Shown here: piece after piece, positions 44,424 through 52,589 of the stretch
Position numbering within the stretch: the first letter of the stretch is position 1
Layout of the letters: each line of letters begins with the position of its first letter
Assembly: GCF_025273675.1 (NCBI RefSeq)
Contig: NZ_CP045809.1
Coordinates: 3,658,001-3,722,000 of the forward strand
Direction of reading: 5' to 3'
Source: Gordonia pseudamarae
GTDB lineage: Bacteria > Actinomycetota > Actinomycetes > Mycobacteriales > Mycobacteriaceae
DNA: 64,000 nt
The notes under the pieces: model-generated
The model's input: the letters and a program-made list of their open reading frames with translations, nothing else
What the model was told of the DNA's origin: nothing
Database searches by the model: none
Translations under genes and position numbers: made by a program

Positions 44424-45176
44424 TCAGCGCCAGGTGACTGCGGTGGAGCGACGGTAGGGGCTGACGGCGGCGCGCATCCGGGTGACGATGAGGTCGCAGA
44501 TGCGCGGGTCGGCGCCGAGGGGTTCGGCGACCGCGTCCACGTCCATGGTGTGCAGCCGGGAATGGAACAGACCCGGTGCCAGCAGATAGCTGGCGACGAC
44601 GAGTTTCCCGCCGCGGCGCAGCAGTCGCCGGGAACGGGCGATCGCCTGGGGCACAGTGGGTTCGGCGGTGGCGATGAAACCGACCTCAACCCGGCCCCCG
44701 ATCAGGGATTCGAGCTGCCGGGCGGCCAGATGCACCTGCCCCCGGGCCGAGGCATCCGACGACCCGGCCGCCGCCAGCACCACCGTGTCACCGGGCTCCC
44801 AGCCGGCCTCGATCAACCGCAATCGCAGCACCGCGGCGATCACCGGGTCGGGCCCGAGTGCGCGCGTGACGATCGATCCGGAACGTCCGGACTCTGCGAT
44901 ATATCCCGGAAGATCCTGGCGCACATGATATCCCGATGCCAGGAAGGCAGGAACGATGACGGCCGGACGATCGTCGGCGAGATCGTTGAGCACCTCGGCC
45001 GGTGTCGGGCCGAGAACGTCGACGAACGCGGTCCGGGTGGTTCCGACCCGCTCACCGACGGCGGCGGCGATCTCGGCGATCATGTTGACGCCATGCGGGT
45101 TTCGCGTCCCATGAGCAACGATCACGGGATTCACCTCCCGCATCCGGTCGCCGAGGGGCAAAGGTGTCTCCATCAT
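44424..45176 (-). CDS. CbiX-type sirohydrochlorin chelatase
   Basis: 250 residues from ATG 45176, which overlaps the upstream stop codon. It has the double CbiX fold: PVIVAHGTRNPHGVNMIAEI with the metal-binding histidine, then VIVPAFLASGYHVRQDLP, and a second half ending VVASYLLAPGLFHSRL with a second histidine. Such enzymes insert Fe2+ (or Co2+) into sirohydrochlorin to give siroheme, the cofactor of NirB. Its place at the end of the nirB-nirD-HemD-like operon supports the iron (siroheme) role. In M. tuberculosis the equivalent cluster is Rv0259c-Rv0261c plus nirBD; here all sit together. Confidence 0.83.
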   Translation of the reverse strand: MMETPLPLGDRMREVNPVIVAHGTRNPHGVNMIAEIAAAVGERVGTTRTAFVDVLGPTPAEVLNDLADDRPAVIVPAFLASGYHVRQDLPGYIAESGRSGSIVTRALGPDPVIAAVLRLRLIEAGWEPGDTVVLAAAGSSDASARGQVHLAARQLESLIGGRVEVGFIATAEPTVPQAIARSRRLLRRGGKLVVASYLLAPGLFHSRLHTMDVDAVAEPLGADPRICDLIVTRMRAAVSPYRRSTAVTWR

Positions 45177-46426
45177 TCGTCCTCCCCGTCGTACTCCAGG
45201 TCGACGGCCAGCCGGTACCCGCGCTTGACCACGGTCTGAATCATCTTCGGATCACCCAGCGCGCCACGAAGTCTGGCCACGGCCACCTCGACGGCGTGGG
45301 TGTCACAGCTGTCCCCGGGCAAACCCGCGAGCAGGTCGGTGCGCGAGACCACCCTGCCCGGGTTGACCGCCAGGGTCTTGAGCAGGGTCATGCTGGTCGC
45401 CGACAGTTCGAGCAGCTTGTCGTCCACTATCACCGACTGGCCGCGAATGGCGGTGTCGTGGCCGTGCACGCGGAGGCGGTGGCTGCGCCGCGGCAGTTCG
45501 TCGGTGATCAGCCGGGCCAGCGCGCCCAACCGGTAGCGGTGTGGGTATATCGTCGGAATCTGCTGCGCCTCAATCGGCCCCGCCGTCACCGAACCCACGC
45601 AGAACACCGGCACCGAGGTACGCATGGCGTGGGTGAGCGCGGCCATCTTGCCCAGTTCCTTCGCGCGGGTGAACAGCGCGGCCACCGCGGGTGCGCTGGT
45701 GAAGGTGATCGCGTCCAGATCCGACCGGATGACGGCCGCGATCAGTTTGTCGATCCGTGCCACGTCCGGGTGGACGTTCCAGCGGTACACGGGCACCGGC
45801 AGCACGTTCGCACCGGCAGCCCGCAACACATCGCAGAAGTCCGGCAGTGGTTCCCATTCGGTTGTCGCCCCGTGCAACTGCACCGCCACCCGCAGACCCT
45901 CGACACCCTCGTCGAGAAGTTTGTCGAGCACCTCCGAGGACGACTCACTGTCGGGCGACCACTCCTCGGTCAGTCCGGCGGCCCGGATGGCACCCTTGGC
46001 CTTGGGGCCACGCGCGATCAGTCTGCTGCCGCCGAGCGCCCCCAGCAATTCCTCGGCATTCCCCCAACCCTCCGCGGCCTCGACCCAGCCACGGAAGCCG
46101 ATGCCGGTGGTGGCCACCATCAGATCGGGCGGATCGGCGATGATCTCCTCGGTGACCTCGGCCAGCGCCGAATCGTCGGCCAGCGGCACGATGATGATCG
46201 TCGGCGCACTCATCACCTGGGCGCCGCGCCGGGCGAGCAGTGCGCCGAACTCCTCCGAGCGGCGTGCGGCGGTGAGTCCGATGGTGAATCCGGTCAGCGG
46301 CAACGGGGCATCACCTCCGTCACCGTCGTCGGACGTGTCGGCGCCGGGTGCGGGCGGGACGGTCCTGGCGCGGGTGGATGCCGTCCGCCCGACCGGACCG
46401 ACGCTCCCAGTTGGTCCGGTACTCAT
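45173..46426 (-). CDS. HemD-like (uroporphyrinogen-III synthase) / winged-helix regulator
   Basis: 417 residues from ATG 46426, overlapping the nirD stop (ATGA). Residues about 45-310 form a uroporphyrinogen-III synthase fold (GFTIGLTAARRSEEFGALLA, ATTGIGFRGWVEAAEGWG, DAITFTSAPAVAALFTRA). Residues about 320-415 form an OmpR-type DNA-binding domain (LSATSMTLLKTLAVNPGRVV, VEVAVARLRGALGD, VVKRGYRLAVDLE). This fusion is known in actinobacteria as a nitrogen/nitrate-linked regulator next to nir and nark genes (Rv0260c type). It could sense a tetrapyrrole or have catalytic activity, or both. A Pro/Asp-rich N-terminal tail precedes the fold. Confidence 0.85.
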   Translation of the reverse strand: MSTGPTGSVGPVGRTASTRARTVPPAPGADTSDDGDGGDAPLPLTGFTIGLTAARRSEEFGALLARRGAQVMSAPTIIIVPLADDSALAEVTEEIIADPPDLMVATTGIGFRGWVEAAEGWGNAEELLGALGGSRLIARGPKAKGAIRAAGLTEEWSPDSESSSEVLDKLLDEGVEGLRVAVQLHGATTEWEPLPDFCDVLRAAGANVLPVPVYRWNVHPDVARIDKLIAAVIRSDLDAITFTSAPAVAALFTRAKELGKMAALTHAMRTSVPVFCVGSVTAGPIEAQQIPTIYPHRYRLGALARLITDELPRRSHRLRVHGHDTAIRGQSVIVDDKLLELSATSMTLLKTLAVNPGRVVSRTDLLAGLPGDSCDTHAVEVAVARLRGALGDPKMIQTVVKRGYRLAVDLEYDGEDE

Positions 46427-46878
46427 CGTTTCGGGAAGAACACCTCGACGGCGCCGGCCCGCACGACGACCGCATAGCTCGACAACGACCGTGAGTCGTC
46501 GTCGAGGCACACGCCGCTGCGCAACGAGAATGCCTGTTTGCCGAGCGGGCTGGTCACCATCGGCTCGCCGTCACGGTCTCCGGTCAGCCCACGCGAGATC
46601 ACCGCGGCCCGCGCGAAGGGGTCGATGTTGCCCACCGCGTACAGCTTGCTGCGGCCGGGACCGGCCTCGCGGTCCGATTCGGCGGCAGGCACGCGGAACA
46701 GCGCGACCTGTTCGAAATCCGGTCCGAGGACCCCCACGCCGCGGCCGATCGAGAGGTCGGCCAGCATGCACGCCCGCACCCACGATCCGTCGACGGCGCC
46801 GGGATGGGTCGCCGCCACCTCCCGGACCATCGAGCGCGGGGCGACCAGGGTCTCGTCGGTTGTCTGTTGTGTTGTCAT
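46423..46878 (-). CDS. nirD: Nitrite reductase small subunit NirD
   Basis: 151 residues, ATG 46878, with AAGGAGCACTG upstream. It is a Rieske-like fold without the full Rieske ligand set: VALFRVPAAESDREAG, LYAVGNIDPFARAAVISRGL and PLGKQAFSLRSGVCLDDDS are characteristic of NirD. It pairs with NirB as the small subunit of the NADH-dependent assimilatory nitrite reductase. It starts 45 bases after the nirB stop and overlaps the next gene by 4 bases. Confidence 0.93.
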   Translation of the reverse strand: MTTQQTTDETLVAPRSMVREVAATHPGAVDGSWVRACMLADLSIGRGVGVLGPDFEQVALFRVPAAESDREAGPGRSKLYAVGNIDPFARAAVISRGLTGDRDGEPMVTSPLGKQAFSLRSGVCLDDDSRSLSSYAVVVRAGAVEVFFPKR

Positions 46879-46923
46879 TTCAGTGCTCCTTCGGGCTGGG
46901 AAGAGCCGATCGGTCGGGTCCGG

Positions 46924-49479
46924 TTACACCGACGCCGGTGAATCCTGTTCGGTGGACACCCCGGCCGGGGCCGGAGGCATCGGGGGCATGTCGAGCAGAA
47001 CCGGTACCCGCCGCTCGTAGTCGGCGAAGCGGATGGTCGGGTCGGCGACGTCCGGGGCGTTGACGAAGGAGACGAAGCGGCTCAGTTTCTCCTCGTCGTC
47101 GAGCACCGCCGCCCACTCGTCGCGGTACCCCGCGACATGGCGTTCCATCGCTTCCTCCAATTCGGCGGCCAGGCCCAGGCTGTCGTCGCAGACCACCGCT
47201 TTGAGATGGTCCAGACCACCGTCCAGGGACTCCAGCCACGGCGCGGTGCGCTGCAGCCTGTCCGCGGTGCGGATATAGAACATCAGGTACCGATCAATGT
47301 AGGCGACCAGCGTCTGGTCATCCACTCCGCCGGCCAGCAGCACCGCATGCTTGGGGCTCTGTCCGCCGTTGCCGGCCACGTACAGATTCCAGCCGTGTTC
47401 GGTGGCGATGACGCCGACGTCCTTGCCGCGGGCCTCCGCGCACTCCCGCGCACACCCCGACACGCCGAACTTGATCTTGTGTGGTGACCGCAGGCCGCGA
47501 TAGCGCTTCTCCAGGAACACCGCCATCCCCACCGAGTCCTGCACGCCGTACCGGCACCAGGTGGAGCCGACGCAGCTCTTGACGGTACGCAGGCTCTTGC
47601 CGTACGCCTGCCCCGACTCCATGCCGACCGCCACCAGCCGCCGCCAGATCTCCGGGAGCTGGTCGACGCGAGCCCCGAACAGGTCGATGCGCTGACCGCC
47701 GGTGATCTTGGTGTAGAGGCCGTAGTCGCGGGCGATCTCACCGATCACGATGAGTTGTTCGGGTGTCACCTCGCCGCCGGGCATCCGCGGCACCACCGAG
47801 TACGAGCCGTTCTTCTGCATGTTGGCCAGGAAGTGATCATTGGTGTCCTGCAGAGCGGCCTGCTCGCCGTCGAGGATGTGCTCGCTGGAGGTGGACGCCA
47901 GGATCGAGGCCACCGTCGGCTTGCAGATGTCGCAGCCCTGACCGGTGCCGAAACGTTCGATGAGGCCGGAGAAGGTCCGGATGCCGGTGACCGAGACGAT
48001 CTCGAACAGTTCGGCGCGGGACTGCGAGAAGTGTTCGCACAGCGACTTGCTCAGTTCTACTCCGGATGCGGCCAGCAGCGACTTGATCGACGGCAGGCAG
48101 CCACCGCAGGTTGTCCCGGCCGAGGTGCAGCCCTTGATCGCGGCCAGGTCACACGCGCCCTCGGCGATCGCCGAGCAGATGGTGCCCTTGGAAACACCGT
48201 TGCACGAACAGATCTCGGCGTCGTCGGGCAGTGCGTCGACCCCGATCGACGGCCCCGACGAGGACGGCGCGATCAACGACGACGGATCCCCGGGGATCTC
48301 GCGGCCGACCATCGGCTTGAGCATCGCGTACGCCGAGGCATCGCCCACCAGGATGCCGCCGAGCAGCGTCTTGGCGTCGTCCGAGAGCACCACCTTGGCG
48401 TACCGGCCGGCAACCGGGTCGTGGTAGACGATCTCCAGCGCGTTCTCGGTGGTGCCCATCGCATCGCCGAAGCTCGCCACGTCCACGCCGAGCAGCTTGA
48501 GTTTGGTGGACATGTCGGCACCCGGGAAACGGCTGTCACCGCCGAGCAACTGGTCGGCCACCACCTCTGCGGTGGTGTATCCGGGTGCCACCAGGCCGTA
48601 GCACCGGCCGTCGACGGCGGCCACCTCACCGATCGCGTACACATCGGGATCGGATGTGCGGCAATAGGAGTCGGTGAGCACACCACCACGTTCGCCGACG
48701 TCGAGACCGGCCTCGCGGGCCAGCTGATCGCGCGGGCGCACACCGGCGGAGAACACCACCAGCGCGGCGTCGATGGTCGAATCATCGCTGAGGGTGACCC
48801 GCAGGGTGTCGGGCACGTCCGGGTGATCGGCGATACTCGAGGTACCCACACCGGTGTGCACGTGCAGGCCGAGGTCGGTGATCAGGCCCTTGAGCACGGC
48901 GCCGCCGCCGTCGTCGACCTGCATCGGCATCAGCCGCGGTGCGAATTCCACCACGTGCGGGGTCATTCCGAGGAGCTTGAGCGCGTTGGCCGCCTCCAGC
49001 CCCAGCAGACCGCCGCCGACGACCACACCCACCGCCCCCGGCCCGGCGGCCTCTGCGGCGGTGCGGATGCCGTCGAGATCGTCGAGCGTGCGGTAGACGA
49101 AGCACCGCCGGTGATCGTGGCCGTCGACGGGCGGGACGAAGGCATACGACCCGGTCGCCAGGACCAGCGCGTCGTAGTCGACGACCCGGCCGGAGTCGGT
49201 GGTGACCCGCTTGCCGGAGCGGTCGACCCCGGTGACCAACTCACCGAGATGGCTGACCACCGCCTCGTCACCGGCGTAGGTGTTGCCGTCCAGTGCCAGC
49301 GAATCACGGTGCCAGGAACCGACATAGGAGGAAAGTGCCACCCGGTCGTAGGCGGGGTCGGCCTCTTCGCCGATCACCACCACGTCCCAGTCACCCCCGG
49401 AATCACGGTTGCGCAAAGCCTGCACGAACCGGTGTCCGACCATACCGTGGCCCGCGACCACCACTGTCTGCCTGCTCAT
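46924..49479 (-). CDS. nirB: NADH-dependent nitrite reductase large subunit NirB
   Basis: 851 residues, ATG 49479. The N-terminal FAD/NADH oxidoreductase (VVVAGHGMVGHRFVQAL; VVVGGGLLGLEAANALKLLG) is followed by a BFD-like [2Fe-2S] domain (CSCNGVSKGTI, TTCGGC). The C-terminal sulfite/nitrite reductase hemoprotein domains carry the siroheme-[4Fe-4S] ligands CVGSTWCRYG and SGCARECAEA. The enzyme reduces nitrite to ammonium. It is the first gene after narK in a minus-strand operon that also encodes NirD and siroheme-related proteins. Confidence 0.95.
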   Translation of the reverse strand: MSRQTVVVAGHGMVGHRFVQALRNRDSGGDWDVVVIGEEADPAYDRVALSSYVGSWHRDSLALDGNTYAGDEAVVSHLGELVTGVDRSGKRVTTDSGRVVDYDALVLATGSYAFVPPVDGHDHRRCFVYRTLDDLDGIRTAAEAAGPGAVGVVVGGGLLGLEAANALKLLGMTPHVVEFAPRLMPMQVDDGGGAVLKGLITDLGLHVHTGVGTSSIADHPDVPDTLRVTLSDDSTIDAALVVFSAGVRPRDQLAREAGLDVGERGGVLTDSYCRTSDPDVYAIGEVAAVDGRCYGLVAPGYTTAEVVADQLLGGDSRFPGADMSTKLKLLGVDVASFGDAMGTTENALEIVYHDPVAGRYAKVVLSDDAKTLLGGILVGDASAYAMLKPMVGREIPGDPSSLIAPSSSGPSIGVDALPDDAEICSCNGVSKGTICSAIAEGACDLAAIKGCTSAGTTCGGCLPSIKSLLAASGVELSKSLCEHFSQSRAELFEIVSVTGIRTFSGLIERFGTGQGCDICKPTVASILASTSSEHILDGEQAALQDTNDHFLANMQKNGSYSVVPRMPGGEVTPEQLIVIGEIARDYGLYTKITGGQRIDLFGARVDQLPEIWRRLVAVGMESGQAYGKSLRTVKSCVGSTWCRYGVQDSVGMAVFLEKRYRGLRSPHKIKFGVSGCARECAEARGKDVGVIATEHGWNLYVAGNGGQSPKHAVLLAGGVDDQTLVAYIDRYLMFYIRTADRLQRTAPWLESLDGGLDHLKAVVCDDSLGLAAELEEAMERHVAGYRDEWAAVLDDEEKLSRFVSFVNAPDVADPTIRFADYERRVPVLLDMPPMPPAPAGVSTEQDSPASV

Positions 49480-49532
49480 CTTGATACTTCTCCTCGAACC
49501 GTATTCGGTGTCTGCGTGGCGGACGTACGCCG

Positions 49533-51050
49533 TCAGGCGAGCGTCCCGTTTCCGGCTGATGTCGAAACCTTCGGCTGCCCGGCGGTTTCCACCGCCGCCT
49601 CGGCGCCCCCCGCGGACATGTCCGCCGCCGGGGCGGTACCCGGAACCTCGACCACGATGTCGGTGGTCTCATTGCTCACGACCGACCGGCTGCGCACGTA
49701 AAACCACCAGGTGATCACCGCGGCGAGCACGTAGAACGCCATGAAGATCCAGAACGCCACCGTCGCGGACTGATTGGACTTGTAGCTGGCCCGCAGCACC
49801 AGGTTGATTCCTACGCCGCCGAGGCCGCCGGCCGCGCCGGCCAGACCGATCAGCGCACCCGACATCGACCGCGACCAGGTGACCTTCTCCATCGCGCCCA
49901 GGTCGGTGCGGGACTGCGCCTTCTCCTCCCAGATGGTCGGGATGATCTTGTACACGGAGCCGTTGGCGATACCGGAAAGCAGGAACAGCAGGATGAAGCC
50001 GACGATCAGGCCCACCAGGTGTCCGCTGTCGATGACCTTGCCGTTGTTGTCGGCCATCGTGCCCGCGACCACCAGGATCGCCGCGGCGGCGATCATGCCG
50101 ACGAACGTGTACATGGTGACCTTGCCGCCGCCGATCCGGTCGGCGAGCTTGCCTCCGTACGGACGGGCCAGCGAGCCGAGCAGCGGGCCGATCCAGGCGA
50201 TCTGCGCCGCGGCCAGTGCCGGTTTGGCGGCGCCCGAGGAGGTGAAGCTGATGTTGAGGACCTGACTGAAGGCGAATCCGAAACCGATGAAGGAGCCGAA
50301 GGTGCCGACGTACAGGATGCCGATGACCCAGGTGTCGCGGTGCCGCAGGCAGTCGATCATCGCCGTGGCGCTGGAGGTCTGGTGATCGAGATTGTCCATG
50401 TAGAGGGCCGCACCCGCACCGGCGACGGCCAGCAGCAGCAGGTAGAAGGCGCACACGATCTCGGGACTGTCGGCGGCGAGCCAGATCACCAGCAGACCGA
50501 TCAACTGCACGGCCGGCACACCGATGTTGCCGCCGCCGGCGTTCAGGCCCAGCGCCCAGCCCTTGAGCCGCTGCGGGTAGAAGGCGTTGATGTTGGTCAT
50601 CGACGAGGCGAAGTTGCCGCCGCCGAAACCGGTGATCGCCGCGACAGCCAGGAACCAGCCGAAACCGAACTCTCCCGGGTTCATCATCAGCATCATGGTG
50701 AGCCCGGTGGGGATCACCAGCACGATCGCGCTGAAAATGGCCCAGTTGCGACCACCGAAACGCGCCGTGGCCTGGGTGTACGGAATGCGCAGGCACGAAC
50801 CGACGAACGTCGCCGTCGCCGCGATCATGAACTTCTGGTCGAGGCTGATCCCGTACTCGGGCCCCATGAACAGGGCCATCACCGAGAACAACGACCAGAT
50901 GGAGAATCCGACGTGCTCGCAGATCACACTCCACACCAGGTTGCGCTTGGCGATCGCGGCATTGCCGTTGTCCCAGGCCTCCCGGTCCTCGGGATCCCAA
51001 TCGGTGATTGTGCGGTCGCGCCGCAGGTTGGCCAACAGAGTTGACGGCAT
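49533..51050 (-). CDS. narK: Nitrate/nitrite transporter NarK (MFS)
   Basis: 505 residues, ATG 51050. About twelve membrane helices are visible, with the nitrate-signature glycine-rich segments AITGFGGGNFASSMTNINAFYP and GLAGAAGGLGGVGINLVL and the NarK helix-2/3 region FVGSCLRIPYTQATARFGGRN. The short hydrophilic N-terminus (ITDWDPEDREAWDNGNAAIAKR) is typical of actinobacterial NarK proteins. The C-terminal tail is Ala/Gly/Pro-rich. It imports nitrate or exports nitrite, feeding the nirBD reductase; the nitrate reductase itself is not in the window. It starts the cluster and lies 53 bases before nirB. Confidence 0.92.
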   Translation of the reverse strand: MPSTLLANLRRDRTITDWDPEDREAWDNGNAAIAKRNLVWSVICEHVGFSIWSLFSVMALFMGPEYGISLDQKFMIAATATFVGSCLRIPYTQATARFGGRNWAIFSAIVLVIPTGLTMMLMMNPGEFGFGWFLAVAAITGFGGGNFASSMTNINAFYPQRLKGWALGLNAGGGNIGVPAVQLIGLLVIWLAADSPEIVCAFYLLLLAVAGAGAALYMDNLDHQTSSATAMIDCLRHRDTWVIGILYVGTFGSFIGFGFAFSQVLNISFTSSGAAKPALAAAQIAWIGPLLGSLARPYGGKLADRIGGGKVTMYTFVGMIAAAAILVVAGTMADNNGKVIDSGHLVGLIVGFILLFLLSGIANGSVYKIIPTIWEEKAQSRTDLGAMEKVTWSRSMSGALIGLAGAAGGLGGVGINLVLRASYKSNQSATVAFWIFMAFYVLAAVITWWFYVRSRSVVSNETTDIVVEVPGTAPAADMSAGGAEAAVETAGQPKVSTSAGNGTLA

Positions 51051-51251
51051 ATGACTCCCCTTGGATCATCTGTCGGGTGGTACCGGCGCCGGTGCCGATA
51101 TGTCGCCGACCCCGATGTCGGTTGTGATCCAAGGTAGAAAGCGTGTGTTTCGCGGGTTTGCCCGTCGGTGACCGAACAATCACGTTGTTCTCACATCACC
51201 GTGGCGAAGGTGAGAGATGCCGTGCCGGTCCGATCCGGATGCGGCCGGGGA
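51051..51251. promoter_or_regulatory. Control region upstream of narK
   Basis: About 200 bases between the TIGR02569 gene's 3' end and narK. It contains a near-perfect palindrome GGTACCGGCGCCGGTGCC (51077-51094) 27 bases before the narK start. A half-convincing GlnR-like pair (GTCAC-N6-GCAAA on the minus strand, near 51156-51171) is present but not a clean match. Nitrogen control by GlnR is expected for nir genes in actinobacteria but not proved here. Confidence 0.4.
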
Positions 51252-52106
51252 CTAGACCAACAGCCGCACCACGTCGACGACGCGCAGCAGGCCGGGTAGT
51301 GCCCCACCCGTCGAACGCGGGTGCAGCGCATGTACCGCCAGTCGGAACATCGTGGCACGCAACAACATCTGCGGCCACTCATCCTGATCGGCCCAGCGGT
51401 TGACCAGGCCTTCGTCGGCACCGCCCCAGGCCAGCGAATCCACCACGACCACCGCCGAGGCCCATACCGCCGGCCGCCAGTACGGCACGATATCGCTGAT
51501 ACCGGGGGCCGCGGCACCGGCGAAAAGCACCGTCCCGAACAGGTCGCCGTGCACCACCTGTGATGGCAGTTCCACCGGCTTGCGCAGCTTGGCGAGCATC
51601 TTGAGCGCCTCGACGCTGGTCTGCCCGTCGACGGAGACGGGTTCGGCCATCCCCGCCGCCCGGGCCGAACGCAGCGGCGTGTCCTCCCACGCCGCACGGT
51701 CGGCGGCGGTGAACACGTCGACGTCGGTGTGCGGCGGCGCCGGTGGTTGCGCCAGGAAACGCGGCCGTTCGATGTCGGCGAGCGCGGCGTGCAGGCGATC
51801 GGCGACCGCCAGCACCTCGTCGTGGCGCGGTTCGGTGCTGCCGGCGATGTAGGTGTCGGCCCGCCACCCGGACACCACGTATCGCCCGTCGGTGGCCCGG
51901 AACGGGCGCGCGATCCGCAGACCGTCGACGTACAGATGTTCGCGGACCTTCGCCGACCACGCGGCCCGGGCGTGGTCGGGCACCAGGGACAGCACCACTT
52001 CGCCCACGCGCCAGCCACCGTGCCACACATCACCGACTTCTATCGGCGGATGCGCGGTCAGACCGAATGTATTGAGCACATGGTCGGGCGGGGCGAACGT
52101 GTTCAC
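51252..52106 (-). CDS. TIGR02569-like (phosphotransferase-fold) protein
   Basis: 284 residues from GTG 52106 (NTFAPPDHVLNTFGL); the upstream ATG is out of frame. An aminoglycoside-phosphotransferase-like fold is suggested by VVHGDLFGTVLF (HGD catalytic-loop-like), followed by PGISDIVPYWRPAVWASAVVV. It has the position and length of M. tuberculosis Rv3205c, whose family is annotated TIGR02569 in Mycobacteriales. No substrate is known. The HGD motif lacks the usual downstream N, so kinase activity is uncertain. Confidence 0.75.
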   Translation of the reverse strand: MNTFAPPDHVLNTFGLTAHPPIEVGDVWHGGWRVGEVVLSLVPDHARAAWSAKVREHLYVDGLRIARPFRATDGRYVVSGWRADTYIAGSTEPRHDEVLAVADRLHAALADIERPRFLAQPPAPPHTDVDVFTAADRAAWEDTPLRSARAAGMAEPVSVDGQTSVEALKMLAKLRKPVELPSQVVHGDLFGTVLFAGAAAPGISDIVPYWRPAVWASAVVVVDSLAWGGADEGLVNRWADQDEWPQMLLRATMFRLAVHALHPRSTGGALPGLLRVVDVVRLLV

Positions 52107-52197
52107 ATCGTTGAGGTTAGCGATGCGAACTTACTATCGCACCCAACGACGCGAACACCTGCCACCATGGCGCTCTTTCGGCCGTATGTCCGGTGCC

Positions 52198-52233
52198 GCC
52201 GGCCCGTGGTGAACCGCCGGCCCGTGGTGAACC
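52198..52233. repeat. 18-bp tandem duplication
   Basis: Two perfect copies of GCCGGCCCGTGGTGAACC at 52198 and 52216, followed by a hairpin with arms CCGGGGCG (52240-52247) / CGCCCCGG (52252-52259), which lies just beyond the 3' end of the small membrane gene on the minus strand. Confidence 0.85.
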
Positions 52234-52272
52234 GCCGATCCGGGGCGACACCGCCCCGGGTCGGCATCGCCG

Positions 52273-52536
52273 TCATAGGGTGAAGATCGTGTATGTGGTC
52301 CCGTTGCGGCGATTGCATGCCCGTACCAGCGCGATCGTGCCCACCGCCACGGCGCTCGAGAACACCGCCACCCCGGCGGCCAGCACCGCCTCATCGCCCA
52401 TCCCGTCGGACGACGCCCAGGTCAGCGCGAGACCTCCCGATACCAGGCACACCATCCAGGCCAGTGCCGACGTCCACATCACCATCACGAGTTTCCACAT
52501 GACCTCGATGGTGATCGGCTGTCGACCACCCCACAT
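52273..52536 (-). CDS. Small two-helix membrane protein, unknown
   Basis: 87 residues from ATG 52536 (a GTG 6 bases upstream is possible); the ribosome site is weak. Two predicted helices, WTSALAWMVCLVSGGLALTW and AGVAVFSSAVAVGTIALV, and a basic C-terminus (RACNRRNGTTYTIFTL). No family recognised. It is divergent from the large LuxR-type regulator (53-base gap) and might share its promoter. Confidence 0.6.
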   Translation of the reverse strand: MWGGRQPITIEVMWKLVMVMWTSALAWMVCLVSGGLALTWASSDGMGDEAVLAAGVAVFSSAVAVGTIALVRACNRRNGTTYTIFTL

Positions 52537-52589
52537 GATCACTGATTGATCAGGTGGCAACTCATCATGGAAATGCGTGCCATCATCGG

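Noticed and set aside
47755..49701. Long plus-strand frame opposite nirB
   Set aside because: Antisense to a gene with full Fe-S and flavin motifs.
51150..51175. GlnR-box-like sequence upstream of narK
   Set aside because: The GTnAC-N6-GaAAC pattern fits only partly (GTCAC-N6-GCAAA), so it is left as a possibility in the control-region entry, not called.
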